From the IMG/VR virus record IMGVR_UViG_3300009176_000054, positions 1-34,683 of that record: a stretch of 34,683 nucleotides of DNA. One strand, written 5' to 3'. A program made the translations under genes and the position numbers. The notes beneath the pieces are model-generated. The model ran no database searches. It was given only the letters and a program-made list of their open reading frames with translations, and was not told the origin of the DNA. This DNA comes from a virus. The first letter of the stretch is position 1, and every line of letters starts with the position of its first letter. Positions 15,946-22,113 of this stretch are shown here, in pieces.

Positions 15946-16751
15946 TCACTTTTCTTTCTTCTTCTCTGTTTCCTCTTCCTCCGATGGAATCCAAGCCAAA
16001 GCCGAGTCAGGAGGATCAGAAGAGTAGACTGAGATCCACTCTCCAGGCAGTCCTTTCTCCGGCGGCTTAGCTTCGTGATCGGGGGAAGTATTTACGGCGA
16101 TTTGAATATACGCCAATTTGAATTTTCCGTCCTTGAAAACCGTACACCAGAATCCTGGACTCCCTAGATCAGGAGGCTCGGCAGGATTGGCAGGAGGGAC
16201 GGAATAATTCTCTGGCAAAGACTGATAAATCGGCGGTCTATCAGTCTCTACTGAGGGGGGCGGGGTGGCCAAACTTCCGGTGGATAATAAATAGGGTGTG
16301 AAGGATAATTTCCTGTTCCTGGGGGTCTGCTCCCTCCTCCCGGCGGCTGCGGCCAAATCTCTGGAGGATAAATTGGTCCACCACCGATTGTGGGCGGACG
16401 ACCACCACTACCCGGCGGCTGCGGCCAAATTTGCGGCGGATAATAGATCGGATGGCTTGGTCTTTCTCCTCCTCCTGGAGATCCTCCTCCTCCTCCAGGT
16501 GGCTGCGGCCAGATCTCAGGAGGATAATAAATCGGATGGCTCGGTCTTTCTCCTCCTCCTCCTGGAGATCCTCCTCCGCCTCCTGGGAATCCTCCTCCTC
16601 CTCCCGGCGGCTGTGGCCAAATTTGCGGCGGATAAATTGGCCCACCACCGATTGTTGGGGGCTGACCGCCACCGCCACCCAATCCAGGAGGAACTCCTGA
16701 TTGATCTGGCACAAAAATTACCAACTTAACCCAAACCTCTTGCAGACCCAT
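15946..16751 (-). CDS. Pro/Gly-repeat protein with probable -1 frameshift extension (167 aa / 268 aa)
   Basis: The zero-frame gene runs from ATG 16751 (GGAG 7 nt upstream) to TAG at 16248. It encodes at least five PIY(Y)PP-E/Q-IWPQPPGGG repeats separated by Gly-rich linkers. At 16260-16254 the minus strand reads C_CCC_CCT, a -1 slippery heptamer in the right frame. Slippage skips the TAG and continues in a frame open to 15946. That frame adds 102 residues: more Pro-rich sequence (PPIYQSLPENYSVPP), then a compact domain (GFWCTVFKDGKFKLAYIQIA), then an acidic/basic tail. The Pro-rich composition continues across the junction, so the two frames belong to one protein. Programmed frameshifting, natural indel, or a homopolymer sequencing error can each explain this. 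Function unknown; a tail-associated spike or linker is possible. Confidence 0.6.
16254..16260 (-). promoter_or_regulatory. Candidate -1 ribosomal frameshift site C_CCC_CCT
   Basis: Zero-frame codons are CGC CCC CCT CAG TAG. The heptamer fits X_XXY_YYZ exactly, and the stop follows after one further codon. Re-pairing one base back leads into the 102-residue extension. Run-length polymorphism of the six C is the main alternative. Confidence 0.5.
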
Positions 16752-17370
16752 TCACGTTCTCCTTGAATTGAAGAAACTTCTCACCGATGTATTGTGTGTA
16801 CTTCGGAGGGATCGCTTGAATAATTTGGGCTCGATTCATCCACCAAATACCAGTAGCTAATTGATAATTGTAAAGTTTATAAGAACTTGCTGTACCACCA
16901 TTACCAGCGAGAGTAACATATCTACTAATATAATCTTTATATTTTCTTAGTTCAGGTTGCGAGCACTGCCAATTAACCTCGAAGAGCCTTCTTCTAACAA
17001 TAGGAAGATTAAACATATTTCCTTCAAGAATAATAGGATCAATAAGTGGAGCATCTCTCACATTTTCAATAACATAATAACAATTATTTTGATCAAAGAA
17101 TTCTCTTAACTCTTTGATATAACAATCATGATTATCTCTATTTTGGGATCGGGTAGCTAAAGAGTGCTGTTGGCAAGGAGGAGAAGCATGAATAAGATCG
17201 AAAGAAGTAATATCACATTCCTCTAAATATTCTATAGCATCAGCTTGAATAAAATGATAAGGATAATTCAATATCGGTTCTGAATCTACTCCGATAATAA
17301 AATCAAAACCAGCTAACTCATATCCACGAGCCGCACCTCCCGATCCACAAAATAGATCGAGGAGTCTCAT
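16726..17370 (-). CDS. C5-cytosine DNA methyltransferase, 214 aa
   Basis: Transfers a methyl group from S-adenosylmethionine to C5 of cytosine in DNA. Motif I DLFCGSGGAARG is at residues 5-16, motif IV SPPCQQHS at ~63-70 with catalytic Cys66, motif VI ENV at ~102-104, and motif VIII RRRLFE at ~126-131. A C-terminal AIPPKYTQYIGEKF corresponds to motifs IX/X. Length is short for the family, with a compact target-recognition region. No restriction gene is nearby, so it is an orphan enzyme, probably protecting phage DNA from host restriction. It lies inside the tail module: its ATG overlaps the upstream stop (ATGA) and its 3' end overlaps the Pro-rich gene by 26 nt. Confidence 0.92.
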   Translation of the reverse strand: MRLLDLFCGSGGAARGYELAGFDFIIGVDSEPILNYPYHFIQADAIEYLEECDITSFDLIHASPPCQQHSLATRSQNRDNHDCYIKELREFFDQNNCYYVIENVRDAPLIDPIILEGNMFNLPIVRRRLFEVNWQCSQPELRKYKDYISRYVTLAGNGGTASSYKLYNYQLATGIWWMNRAQIIQAIPPKYTQYIGEKFLQFKENVNGSARGLG

Positions 17371-17471
17371 TTCTTTTTTGTTTCCTTCTTTGATTCCTTC
17401 TTAGGAAAATTTGTTACCTCTTTACCTTTCTTCTGTACTTCCTTCTGTACCTTGGACTTCTCTTTGGCCAT
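17367..17471 (-). CDS. 34-aa lysine-rich protein
   Basis: It starts at ATG 17471, 1 nt after the stop of the 39-aa gene, with AAAGGA upstream. More than a third of its residues are Lys (KEKSKVQKEVQKKGKEV, then FPKKESKKETKKK). An upstream in-frame start at 17555 would run through the 39-aa gene and is rejected. Its 3' end carries TAAGAAGGAATC, a match to the intergenic repeat family, and its stop overlaps the methyltransferase start. Function unknown; it could bind nucleic acid. Confidence 0.5.
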   Translation of the reverse strand: MAKEKSKVQKEVQKKGKEVTNFPKKESKKETKKK

Positions 17472-17472
17472 C

Positions 17473-17592
17473 TTACTTTCCTTTCTTCTTGGGAAGGGAC
17501 TTGATGCTTTTGGTTTTCTTTGCGAATTCCTTCGCAATCTTCGGATGCTTCGCAAACAAATATTTTGCTTGAGCCTTTGATTTAAAGGGCAT
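17473..17592 (-). CDS. 39-aa conserved small phage protein (KSKAQxxYxxxHPxxAK type)
   Basis: MPFKSKAQAKYLFAKHP then KIAKEFAKKTKSIKSLP. This pattern (FKSKAQ..YLFA.HP..AK.F...T....LP) recurs as a 35-45 residue protein in many tailed phages; its role is not known to me. AAAGGAG lies 7 nt upstream. The ATG (17592) overlaps the stop of the frameshifted tail chaperone (TGATG), suggesting coupling. It has no longer frame. Confidence 0.75.
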   Translation of the reverse strand: MPFKSKAQAKYLFAKHPKIAKEFAKKTKSIKSLPKKKGK

Positions 17593-18283
17593 CACATCGC
17601 TCCTTTCGGTGCTCCAATCTTTGCTTTTTCTAATTCAAACTCTTCGTGCGATTTTATCTGGTCAAAAGCTAAGATAAGAGCCATTGTCCAGATATCATTC
17701 TTTTTATCTAACTCATCCCAACTCTCTGGTACTCCAGGAGGTCTTACTCCGAGTCTGTAGCAAGCACACCAGATAGCGTAGAGTTGGGTTCTTCCTGGAG
17801 GGAAGATGATGTGTCTTGTGCCTGCTGCGTAAGTAAAAAACGATCTCTGGCCTCATCCAATCTACTCTCATCCAAGCAATTAGCCCGCATTACGCACTGA
17901 ATAATTCTCATAATTTCAATATTAGAGAAACCGCCATCTCTAAGTTCCTTCTCATAATTCTCCCAAGTTTCGGGATTATTGAGATCAACGGTTTCCCACT
18001 CTAAGCCTTCCGTAGCTTCTAGAGACTTAATAATAAGATATCCGATTCTCCTTCTATTATGATCGGAAACCTTCTTCTTAAACATTGGGCTATCTACGTC
18101 TTCAACCTTCTTTCCGCCTTTGACTATTTTCATCGGGGCAGATGGGGTTGGATATGCTTTATCGAAAGTATCCATATCAAGGACTGCTTTAGCTTTAAAT
18201 ATAATATCCTCATTATCTCCGCCTCTAGGAATAATTAAAATTTCGATATTTGGTTCAGATAGTTTCTTCCCAGCGATTCTCAT
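17592..18283 (-). CDS. Tail assembly chaperone, -1 frameshift form (gpGT-like), 230 aa
   Basis: Slippage at T_TTT_TTA (17840-17834) joins 150 zero-frame residues to 80 residues of the -1 frame. That frame reads TYAAGTRHIIFPPGRTQLYA, then IWCACYRLGVRPPGVPESWD, then NDIWTMALILAFDQIKSHEE. The W-C-A-C..(LG)VRPPGV.ESWD part is the usual T domain of siphophage chaperones, which binds tail tube subunits. The -1 frame has no usable start of its own. The stop TGA (17594-17592) overlaps the next ATG. As in lambda, the ratio of short to long form would control tail assembly. Confidence 0.82.
17744..18283 (-). CDS. Tail assembly chaperone, short form (gpG-like), 179 aa
   Basis: It lies just after the tail tube gene and before the tape measure, the standard place for the gpG-type chaperone that binds tape measure protein while the tube assembles. 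The sequence has NPETWENYEKELRDGGFSN, a helix IEIMRIIQCVMRANCLDESR, then LDEARDRFLLTQQAQDTSSS, typical of the C-terminal part of the family just before a frameshift. ATG 18283 has GGAG 7 nt upstream. The slippery heptamer lies near codon 149, and the zero frame then ends after ~29 low-complexity residues. Confidence 0.82.
   Translation of the reverse strand: MRIAGKKLSEPNIEILIIPRGGDNEDIIFKAKAVLDMDTFDKAYPTPSAPMKIVKGGKKVEDVDSPMFKKKVSDHNRRRIGYLIIKSLEATEGLEWETVDLNNPETWENYEKELRDGGFSNIEIMRIIQCVMRANCLDESRLDEARDRFLLTQQAQDTSSSLQEEPNSTLSGVLATDSE
17834..17840 (-). promoter_or_regulatory. -1 ribosomal frameshift site T_TTT_TTA
   Basis: Zero-frame codons are CGT TTT TTA CTT. The heptamer is a textbook -1 slippery sequence, and the -1 frame immediately downstream encodes the recognisable T domain of the tail chaperone. 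Confidence 0.85.
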
Positions 18284-18319
18284 GTCCGTCTCCGGTAATT
18301 AAGATTTTGAAATCATGAT

Positions 18320-18332
18320 TCCTTCTTAAGGA
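18320..18332 (-). repeat. Single palindromic copy of the TAAGAAGGA repeat
   Basis: TCCTTCTTAAGGA lies between the tail tube gene (stop at 18337) and the chaperone gene (start 18283). It is one more member of the intergenic repeat family and could form part of a short stem, GAATCC/GGATTC-like, after the tail tube transcript. Confidence 0.5.
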
Positions 18333-18336
18333 TTCT

Positions 18337-19029
18337 TTAACTGGTGCCGTGAGTGACAGTTGCAAAAGCAATATTACAATTGCCTTTGACGCTCACTTGC
18401 CCAGCCTTAAGATCATGATCGAGAGATTCCCAACGGAAGTCAGCGAGTTCGATTCGTTCGCTATCTCCGCAAGGAGGAACGTAGCAAATAGTAATATTAA
18501 CGGCATACGGCTCGCACGGATCGGAAGAGGAAGATACCCAATCCGAAGCTTCTCCGATATTCTTGAGAGCCTCTTCGACGGTGGGCGGATCTCCAGTTGC
18601 CGCTCTGAGGAACTCCCAGATAAAATCTAGGGATACTTCAACCGGAGAGTCATCTCCTAGTTTGACTGTATAAATCTTTCCACGATTGAGGACATAGGTT
18701 ACAGCTCGCTTCTCGGAGTAAGTTAGCGTTCCTTCTCCGATCTTTACCTCAAGCATATTTCCGATCGCTTCAACAGGATCTGTTGAAGCCGCATCTTCAA
18801 CTAGTGGAGGAACAATCGTTACCGATGTTCCTGCCACTGCCTCAATAACATAATACTCTAAAGAATCTCCGATAGTGATACCGAGCCCCGGTATATAGCC
18901 GGTAGCTGAAGTAAGCGCAAGAACTGTTGACCCTCTAGCAGCATCAGCACTAAGTGTAGTCGCTGCAACGGCAGAAACACTACCATCGCTTATAAAAACT
19001 GTAGCAGCTCTTAGATCAATTACCGCAAT
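18337..19029 (-). CDS. Major tail tube protein, 230 aa, probable ATT start
   Basis: Tube-protein-like: an N-terminal region of small residues and strands (SVSAVAATTLSADAARGSTV), then KIGEGTLTYSEKRAVTYVLN RGK, PVEVSLDFIWEFLRA and a C-terminal RIELADFRWESLDHDLKAGQ, followed by VSVKGNCNIAF. It comes directly before the tail chaperone, as expected. The only conventional start in frame, TTG 19044, precedes an AGGAGG that would then lie inside the gene and itself has no ribosome-binding site. The shared leader GGAGGTGTGTC puts ATT 19029 at the start position, giving MAVIDLRAATV. It begins after a strong hairpin (19069-19135). Confidence 0.75.
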   Translation of the reverse strand: MAVIDLRAATVFISDGSVSAVAATTLSADAARGSTVLALTSATGYIPGLGITIGDSLEYYVIEAVAGTSVTIVPPLVEDAASTDPVEAIGNMLEVKIGEGTLTYSEKRAVTYVLNRGKIYTVKLGDDSPVEVSLDFIWEFLRAATGDPPTVEEALKNIGEASDWVSSSSDPCEPYAVNITICYVPPCGDSERIELADFRWESLDHDLKAGQVSVKGNCNIAFATVTHGTS

Positions 19030-19040
19030 GACACACCTCC
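19027..19040 (-). promoter_or_regulatory. Leader motif GGAGGTGTGTC-ATT (copy 1 of 3)
   Basis: On the minus strand GGAGG, six bases, then ATT. The 13-nt core GGAGGTGTGTCAT is identical in three places (also 25144-25156 and 25352-25364), always in frame with a gene that lacks a sensible ATG, GTG or TTG at that spacing. Confidence 0.7.
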
Positions 19041-19068
19041 TCAAGTAGGACTTGGTTAGCGGCGTCTA

Positions 19069-19135
19069 ATACGTCATTGCCCCATTGAAAAGGAGAAACG
19101 GGCAGATTCTCTTAATCATAGCGGCAACGACGTAT
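19069..19135 (-). other. Long hairpin upstream of the tail tube gene
   Basis: Arms 19069-19081 and 19123-19135 pair over 13 positions. The single difference is an A-C mismatch on the plus-strand RNA but a G-U pair on the minus-strand RNA, so the minus transcript pairs fully. A smaller inner stem (GAGAA 19093-19097 with TTCTC 19107-19111) lies in the loop. There is no T tract. It fills most of the 113-nt gap between the PEP-CTERM gene and the tail tube start and may act as a transcript-stabilising or processing structure. Confidence 0.6.
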
Positions 19136-19142
19136 ACACAAA

Positions 19143-19787
19143 CTATCCGGAAATATATTTAAACAGCGGGAGAAGCATTATCCCGAGCCCAAAGAGAATT
19201 ACCGATTTGGGCTCCGGGATCGCTTGAGAAAACGATCCATTACCGACAGCAACCGCCCCAGAAGTAGCAAAGAAACTGGCAAAGTCCGTTGCCCCGTTAA
19301 AGGCGGTAGCAGTAAATGTAAAATTAATAGTTCCTGTACCGGCACTAAATAAACTAAAATCATAATTGGGATTCAAGTTTGCTTCTAGTCCAGTTACGAT
19401 ACCAGAAGCATTAAAGAAATTTGCTAGTGGAGTTACTCCTGTTTGGAGATTAAAATTTAAGATAGCTTGAGCCCCAGGAGTATCACCGATAACTTTTTGA
19501 TACTCAGGAGGATCAAGTCCCAAAGAATAAGTATTTACTCCGGTGGAAGTGACCAATAGGGTGATAGGCCCAGGAACAGAAATAGCCTCAGGAGCAATAA
19601 AGCTCCCATTAACGGTATTCATCTGGGAACTAAGATTTGGTACCGAAAATACAATAGTAGCGGTACCATCAACAATACCAGTATTAGTAGCTCTGAACTC
19701 TCCGATGTTGCCAGAGTCATTGTATACCAAAGTACCAGCTTTGGCATTGACTGCAAACAACATCAGAATAATCAAAAACTTCTTCAC
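19143..19787 (-). CDS. PEP-CTERM sorting-domain protein, 214 aa
   Basis: N-terminal Sec signal peptide (MKKFLIILMLFAVNAKA, likely cut after AKA). A beta-rich, Gly/Ala/Thr/Asn-rich body follows (YDFSLFSAGTGTINFTFTAT). At the C-terminus (residues 190-214) is AIPEPKSVILFGLGIML, then LPLFKYISG: a P-E-P motif, a hydrophobic segment and a short basic end. This tripartite tail is the exosortase (EpsH/XrtA) recognition signal of bacterial PEP-CTERM surface proteins. GTG start at 19787 with AGGAG 7 nt upstream. The gene sits between the secreted protein (19799) and the tail tube gene, inside the virion operon. The basic end is weaker than the usual RRR cluster. It may alter the host surface or have been acquired from the host. 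Confidence 0.8.
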   Translation of the reverse strand: MKKFLIILMLFAVNAKAGTLVYNDSGNIGEFRATNTGIVDGTATIVFSVPNLSSQMNTVNGSFIAPEAISVPGPITLLVTSTGVNTYSLGLDPPEYQKVIGDTPGAQAILNFNLQTGVTPLANFFNASGIVTGLEANLNPNYDFSLFSAGTGTINFTFTATAFNGATDFASFFATSGAVAVGNGSFSQAIPEPKSVILFGLGIMLLPLFKYISG

Positions 19788-19798
19788 TTTCTCTCTCC

Positions 19799-20161
19799 TT
19801 AGAAACAGCCGTTAGGTCCGCAAACGCGACCACGCATCTTGAACTTTTGTTTGAACCTAGAGAATCTCGGAGCCGAATAGACTGACGGAGCAGCAGAATA
19901 AATTTGAGAAGAAAACACCGGTGCTGAATAACGAACTATTGGTGCTGAGTAGATAGGAGTAGCAACCTGAGGAGTGGCTTTAGAAGGAAGCTGTGGTGTG
20001 GCCTTAGAAGGAATATCGGGGATCGCTTCGAGTTCAAATATTACCGAGGGGCCAATAGTAGCAGTCGGAGGAAGCTCCGAAGAATATGCTTGAGAGTAGC
20101 AGCTCTGTGCGAAGGAGGTTCCTGGAATAAAAACCAGGACCAGGAACAGAAAACGTTTCAT
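19799..20161 (-). CDS. Secreted 120-aa protein with PSKATPQ and YSAP repeats
   Basis: Sec signal peptide MKRFLFLVLVFIPGTSFAQ. The mature part has Cys near its start (QSCYSQAYSS), two PSKATPQ copies, several YSAP-type repeats (IYSAPIVRYSAPVFSS, VYSAPRFS), and a basic C-terminus ending RGRVCGPNGCF with two Cys. The low-complexity middle suggests an extended linker, and the Cys pairs may form disulfides outside the cytoplasm. Its stop is 12 nt before the PEP-CTERM gene's GTG, so both are co-expressed. Its ATG overlaps the upstream stop (ATGA). No enzymatic motif; function unknown. Confidence 0.65.
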   Translation of the reverse strand: MKRFLFLVLVFIPGTSFAQSCYSQAYSSELPPTATIGPSVIFELEAIPDIPSKATPQLPSKATPQVATPIYSAPIVRYSAPVFSSQIYSAAPSVYSAPRFSRFKQKFKMRGRVCGPNGCF

Positions 20162-20652
20162 CTTTGTCTCCTCGGAAGGTGGAAAGCCGGGCTCTTAACA
20201 TCTTTTAATAGCATCTCATAATCACTACTCATTACGCTTCTTTGCATATGAGTATCTTGTTGTATAAGACCAAAGTTAATAATATTTATTCTGTTGTTGT
20301 TTCGGGGCGTTAACTTAAGCTCAGAAACAAGACCATGATCGTCCTCAAGACTATCTCCGTATTTATAAACACAAATATCCATATATGCAGCAGCAAAAGC
20401 ACCAGTCATCCTACTCATGAGGTACTGATCTTTCTCAACAAATGCAGTAAGCATTAAATCTACACTACATAAAATGAGATAAGTGCTCCGACTAAGCTGA
20501 TTAATACTAGGACCAATAAATCTTAGCTCAACCCAAGAAGTATTCCTATCATACCGATCTATATAGAGCGGAATCGAAGCCTCTTCAGCAGCCAACATAA
20601 AATGTTTGACTACTGAGGCATAAATCCAGCGGTTAAGATTTGGATTAAGCAA
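20158..20652 (-). CDS. Putative tail terminator / completion protein, 164 aa
   Basis: A head-tail joining protein is expected between the connector (20784) and the tail tube gene. This product, with an N-terminal helix then WVELRFIGPSINQLSRSTYL, ILCSVDLMLTAFV and a strand-rich C-terminus, fits the size and layout of tail terminators. The frame starts at TTG 20652 with GAGGA 6 nt before it; no ATG is available nearby. The 131-bp gap upstream (20653-20783) contains no supported gene. Assignment is by order and size, not by a diagnostic motif. Confidence 0.5.
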   Translation of the reverse strand: MLNPNLNRWIYASVVKHFMLAAEEASIPLYIDRYDRNTSWVELRFIGPSINQLSRSTYLILCSVDLMLTAFVEKDQYLMSRMTGAFAAAYMDICVYKYGDSLEDDHGLVSELKLTPRNNNRINIINFGLIQQDTHMQRSVMSSDYEMLLKDVKSPAFHLPRRQR

Positions 20653-20783
20653 TCGATTTCCTCTTAAGAATTTCTATGCAATCATTAAGCTCTTATTTTC
20701 TTGTTCCCAAGGAACTGCTGACCTTTCTCTTGTTTTATAATGGTGCTAATATTTCGTAAAACTGTTTTGCTAATTCTTCTGCT

Positions 20784-21311
20784 TTAGATCTCGATTATTA
20801 AGAAGGAATCAATAAACTCTAATTCATCTTCAAATCCTGGACCCAAAAGAGTAAAATTAAAGGTCTGAGCAAGAACTAATTGATCCCAAATAATTTGATC
20901 GGCCTGTTTATTTAGGAGGGACGTTGATGTTTTACGAGCAGTAATAAACCAACCAAAAACTTTATTATTCTTATCTATAGGGGCTATCTTGGAGATGTCA
21001 TAGCGGGAGTTATTATAATCAATATAATCATTAAGATTCGGAGGTACCCTAACGTCCTTAGAATCTATTACAAATTCAGTAATATCAGTTTCAACCATAC
21101 CGGAGTTCTTTGAGATTTTATTTCCTAGAGTAGAAACCCAATTATACAAAGATTTAGTTACTACTACTGCTTTCCGAATATGTTGTTTACCAATAGAAAT
21201 AATATTCTTTCCGGTCTCAGGGTTTAAGACCGGAGGCGTAGGACTATAAATATCAACGGGAGTGCCGAAGCGATGCTTCATTGCATAAATTACTTCTCTA
21301 AGATTGTTCAT
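20784..21311 (-). CDS. Head-tail connector / head closure-like protein, 175 aa
   Basis: Start set at ATG 21311 (MNNLREVIYAMKHRFGTPVD), 14 nt inside the end of the upstream Tat gene; the upstream start at 21374 would add 21 residues in overlap. The protein reads as a small beta-rich connector: VDIYSPTPPVLNPETGKNI, a segment DSKDVRVPPNLNDYIDYNNS, and KVFGWFITARK near the middle. The pattern of a nucleation segment then R-PPN..D.I......Y.I........ is like head-closure or neck proteins that follow the major capsid gene. The C-terminal codons include TAAGAAGGAATC by chance or by shared origin with the repeats. Confidence 0.6.
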   Translation of the reverse strand: MNNLREVIYAMKHRFGTPVDIYSPTPPVLNPETGKNIISIGKQHIRKAVVVTKSLYNWVSTLGNKISKNSGMVETDITEFVIDSKDVRVPPNLNDYIDYNNSRYDISKIAPIDKNNKVFGWFITARKTSTSLLNKQADQIIWDQLVLAQTFNFTLLGPGFEDELEFIDSFLIIEI

Positions 21312-21585
21312 AAAAAATCTTCTTTGATTTTGCTCTTTGAATGCGGAATTTACCGCCCCAGAAACCAATAGCAAATGGAATCCTTCCCTTCTTCCAATTA
21401 TTATACCAACAGAGACATCGTTTACCGGGTTCCCAATAAAGAGTTAAGCAAGAATATGTCTTCCAATTAGTTAAAAAACGCAGATTTTTATAAGTAGAAT
21501 ATTCATAACCGAAGAGGGAAAATATTGGCGGCTTAAGGAGGGCCGCAGTGATAGAAGACCCTAGAAATTCTCGACGACTAATCAT
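21298..21585 (-). CDS. Tat-signal small protein, 95 aa
   Basis: The N-terminus MISRREFLGSSITAALLKPP is a twin-arginine signal: S-R-R-x-F-L followed by a short moderately hydrophobic stretch. It therefore looks destined for export in folded form by the host Tat system. The remainder is rich in Trp, Tyr and Lys (YEYSTYKNLRFLTNWKTYSC, GFWGGKFRIQRAKSKK), with Cys at three places. No domain is recognised. The ATG (21585) overlaps the upstream stop as ATGA. Tat signals are uncommon in phage genes, so this may be a host-derived gene or a surface factor. Confidence 0.65.
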   Translation of the reverse strand: MISRREFLGSSITAALLKPPIFSLFGYEYSTYKNLRFLTNWKTYSCLTLYWEPGKRCLCWYNNWKKGRIPFAIGFWGGKFRIQRAKSKKIFYEQS

Positions 21586-22013
21586 TTTCTACGCTCCTGA
21601 TCTAATTCTGCCCTTCTCTTAATTAGTTCTATCTCTACCCGCTTGAGTATTTCTTGAATCTCTTTATAATTTGTTTTCTCCATTTCAAATCTTTGATTAA
21701 CAATATTCTTTACTTGCTGAAACTCTTCAAAATGTCTATTTATCACTTCAGCAGCAGCCGCAGCACGAAAAGTATTATGTATTAGACCGCCTAAAATTAA
21801 AATACTCAAAGAGACAATTAAGAGAGAATCTTTACTATTAAATGTTGCCCTAAATGCTTCCTTAACATCCTTTCCAAAAGAATCTACTCCTTTTTCCTTA
21901 TCTACTACATCCTCATTCCTTTTAATTTCTCTCCACTTCTGGTAAACTGGTATTAATGCTAGAACTGCAGCACTCAAAGAGGTTGCAATACTAACAAGAT
22001 ATTGCGGTTCCAC
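21582..22013 (-). CDS. Two-TM membrane protein with C-terminal coiled coil, 143 aa
   Basis: GTG start at 22013 after AGGAGG. Two hydrophobic stretches are visible: YLVSIATSLSAAVLALIPVY near the N-terminus and SLLIVSLSILILGGLI around 63-78, separated by a charged linker. After ~90 the protein is a long charged helix (EEFQQVKNIVNQRFEMEKTN, YKEIQEILKRVEIELIKRRA) typical of a coiled coil. The layout could fit a spanin- or holin-related lysis protein, or a membrane anchor, but no diagnostic motif is present. It lies just after the major capsid gene. Confidence 0.55.
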   Translation of the reverse strand: MEPQYLVSIATSLSAAVLALIPVYQKWREIKRNEDVVDKEKGVDSFGKDVKEAFRATFNSKDSLLIVSLSILILGGLIHNTFRAAAAAEVINRHFEEFQQVKNIVNQRFEMEKTNYKEIQEILKRVEIELIKRRAELDQERRK

Positions 22014-22047
22014 AAATCCTCCTAAATTTTCTTCTCCTAAATTTTAT

Positions 22048-22083
22048 TTATGAGTGTGGTAGGTTATTCTACCACACTCATAA
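22048..22083 (-). terminator. Strong hairpin downstream of the major capsid gene
   Basis: Perfect 15-bp stem (22048-22062 with 22069-22083) around a 6-nt loop, 31 nt past the capsid stop. There is no clean T tract on the minus strand (it continues ATAAAATTTAGG), so it may be a weak or partial terminator or an RNA-stabilising structure that keeps capsid mRNA abundant. Confidence 0.7.
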
Positions 22084-22113
22084 GAAATTATACCTTTAAT
22101 CCTATCATATGGA

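Noticed and set aside
16298-16729. Plus-strand and other-frame open frames across the Gly/Pro repeat region
   Set aside because: They are antisense or frame shadows of a GGN/CCN-rich repeat region, without ribosome-binding sites and with low-complexity Ser/Leu/Arg products.
19074-19128. 17-residue minus-strand micro-frame inside the hairpin before the tail tube gene (leader-peptide idea)
   Set aside because: The frame is very short, has no convincing ribosome-binding site, and the sequence is better explained by RNA pairing.
20653-20783. Gap with a protein-like stretch ending EELAKQFYEILAPL on the minus strand
   Set aside because: In-frame stops lie immediately upstream and there is no start codon. 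It may be a gene remnant, but I cannot support a gene.
20797-20810. TTAAGAAGGAATC at the end of the connector gene and TAAGAAGGAATC near 8461 as further repeat copies
   Set aside because: Both lie in coding sequence for DSFL-type residues on the minus strand and may be chance matches, so they were not counted as family members.
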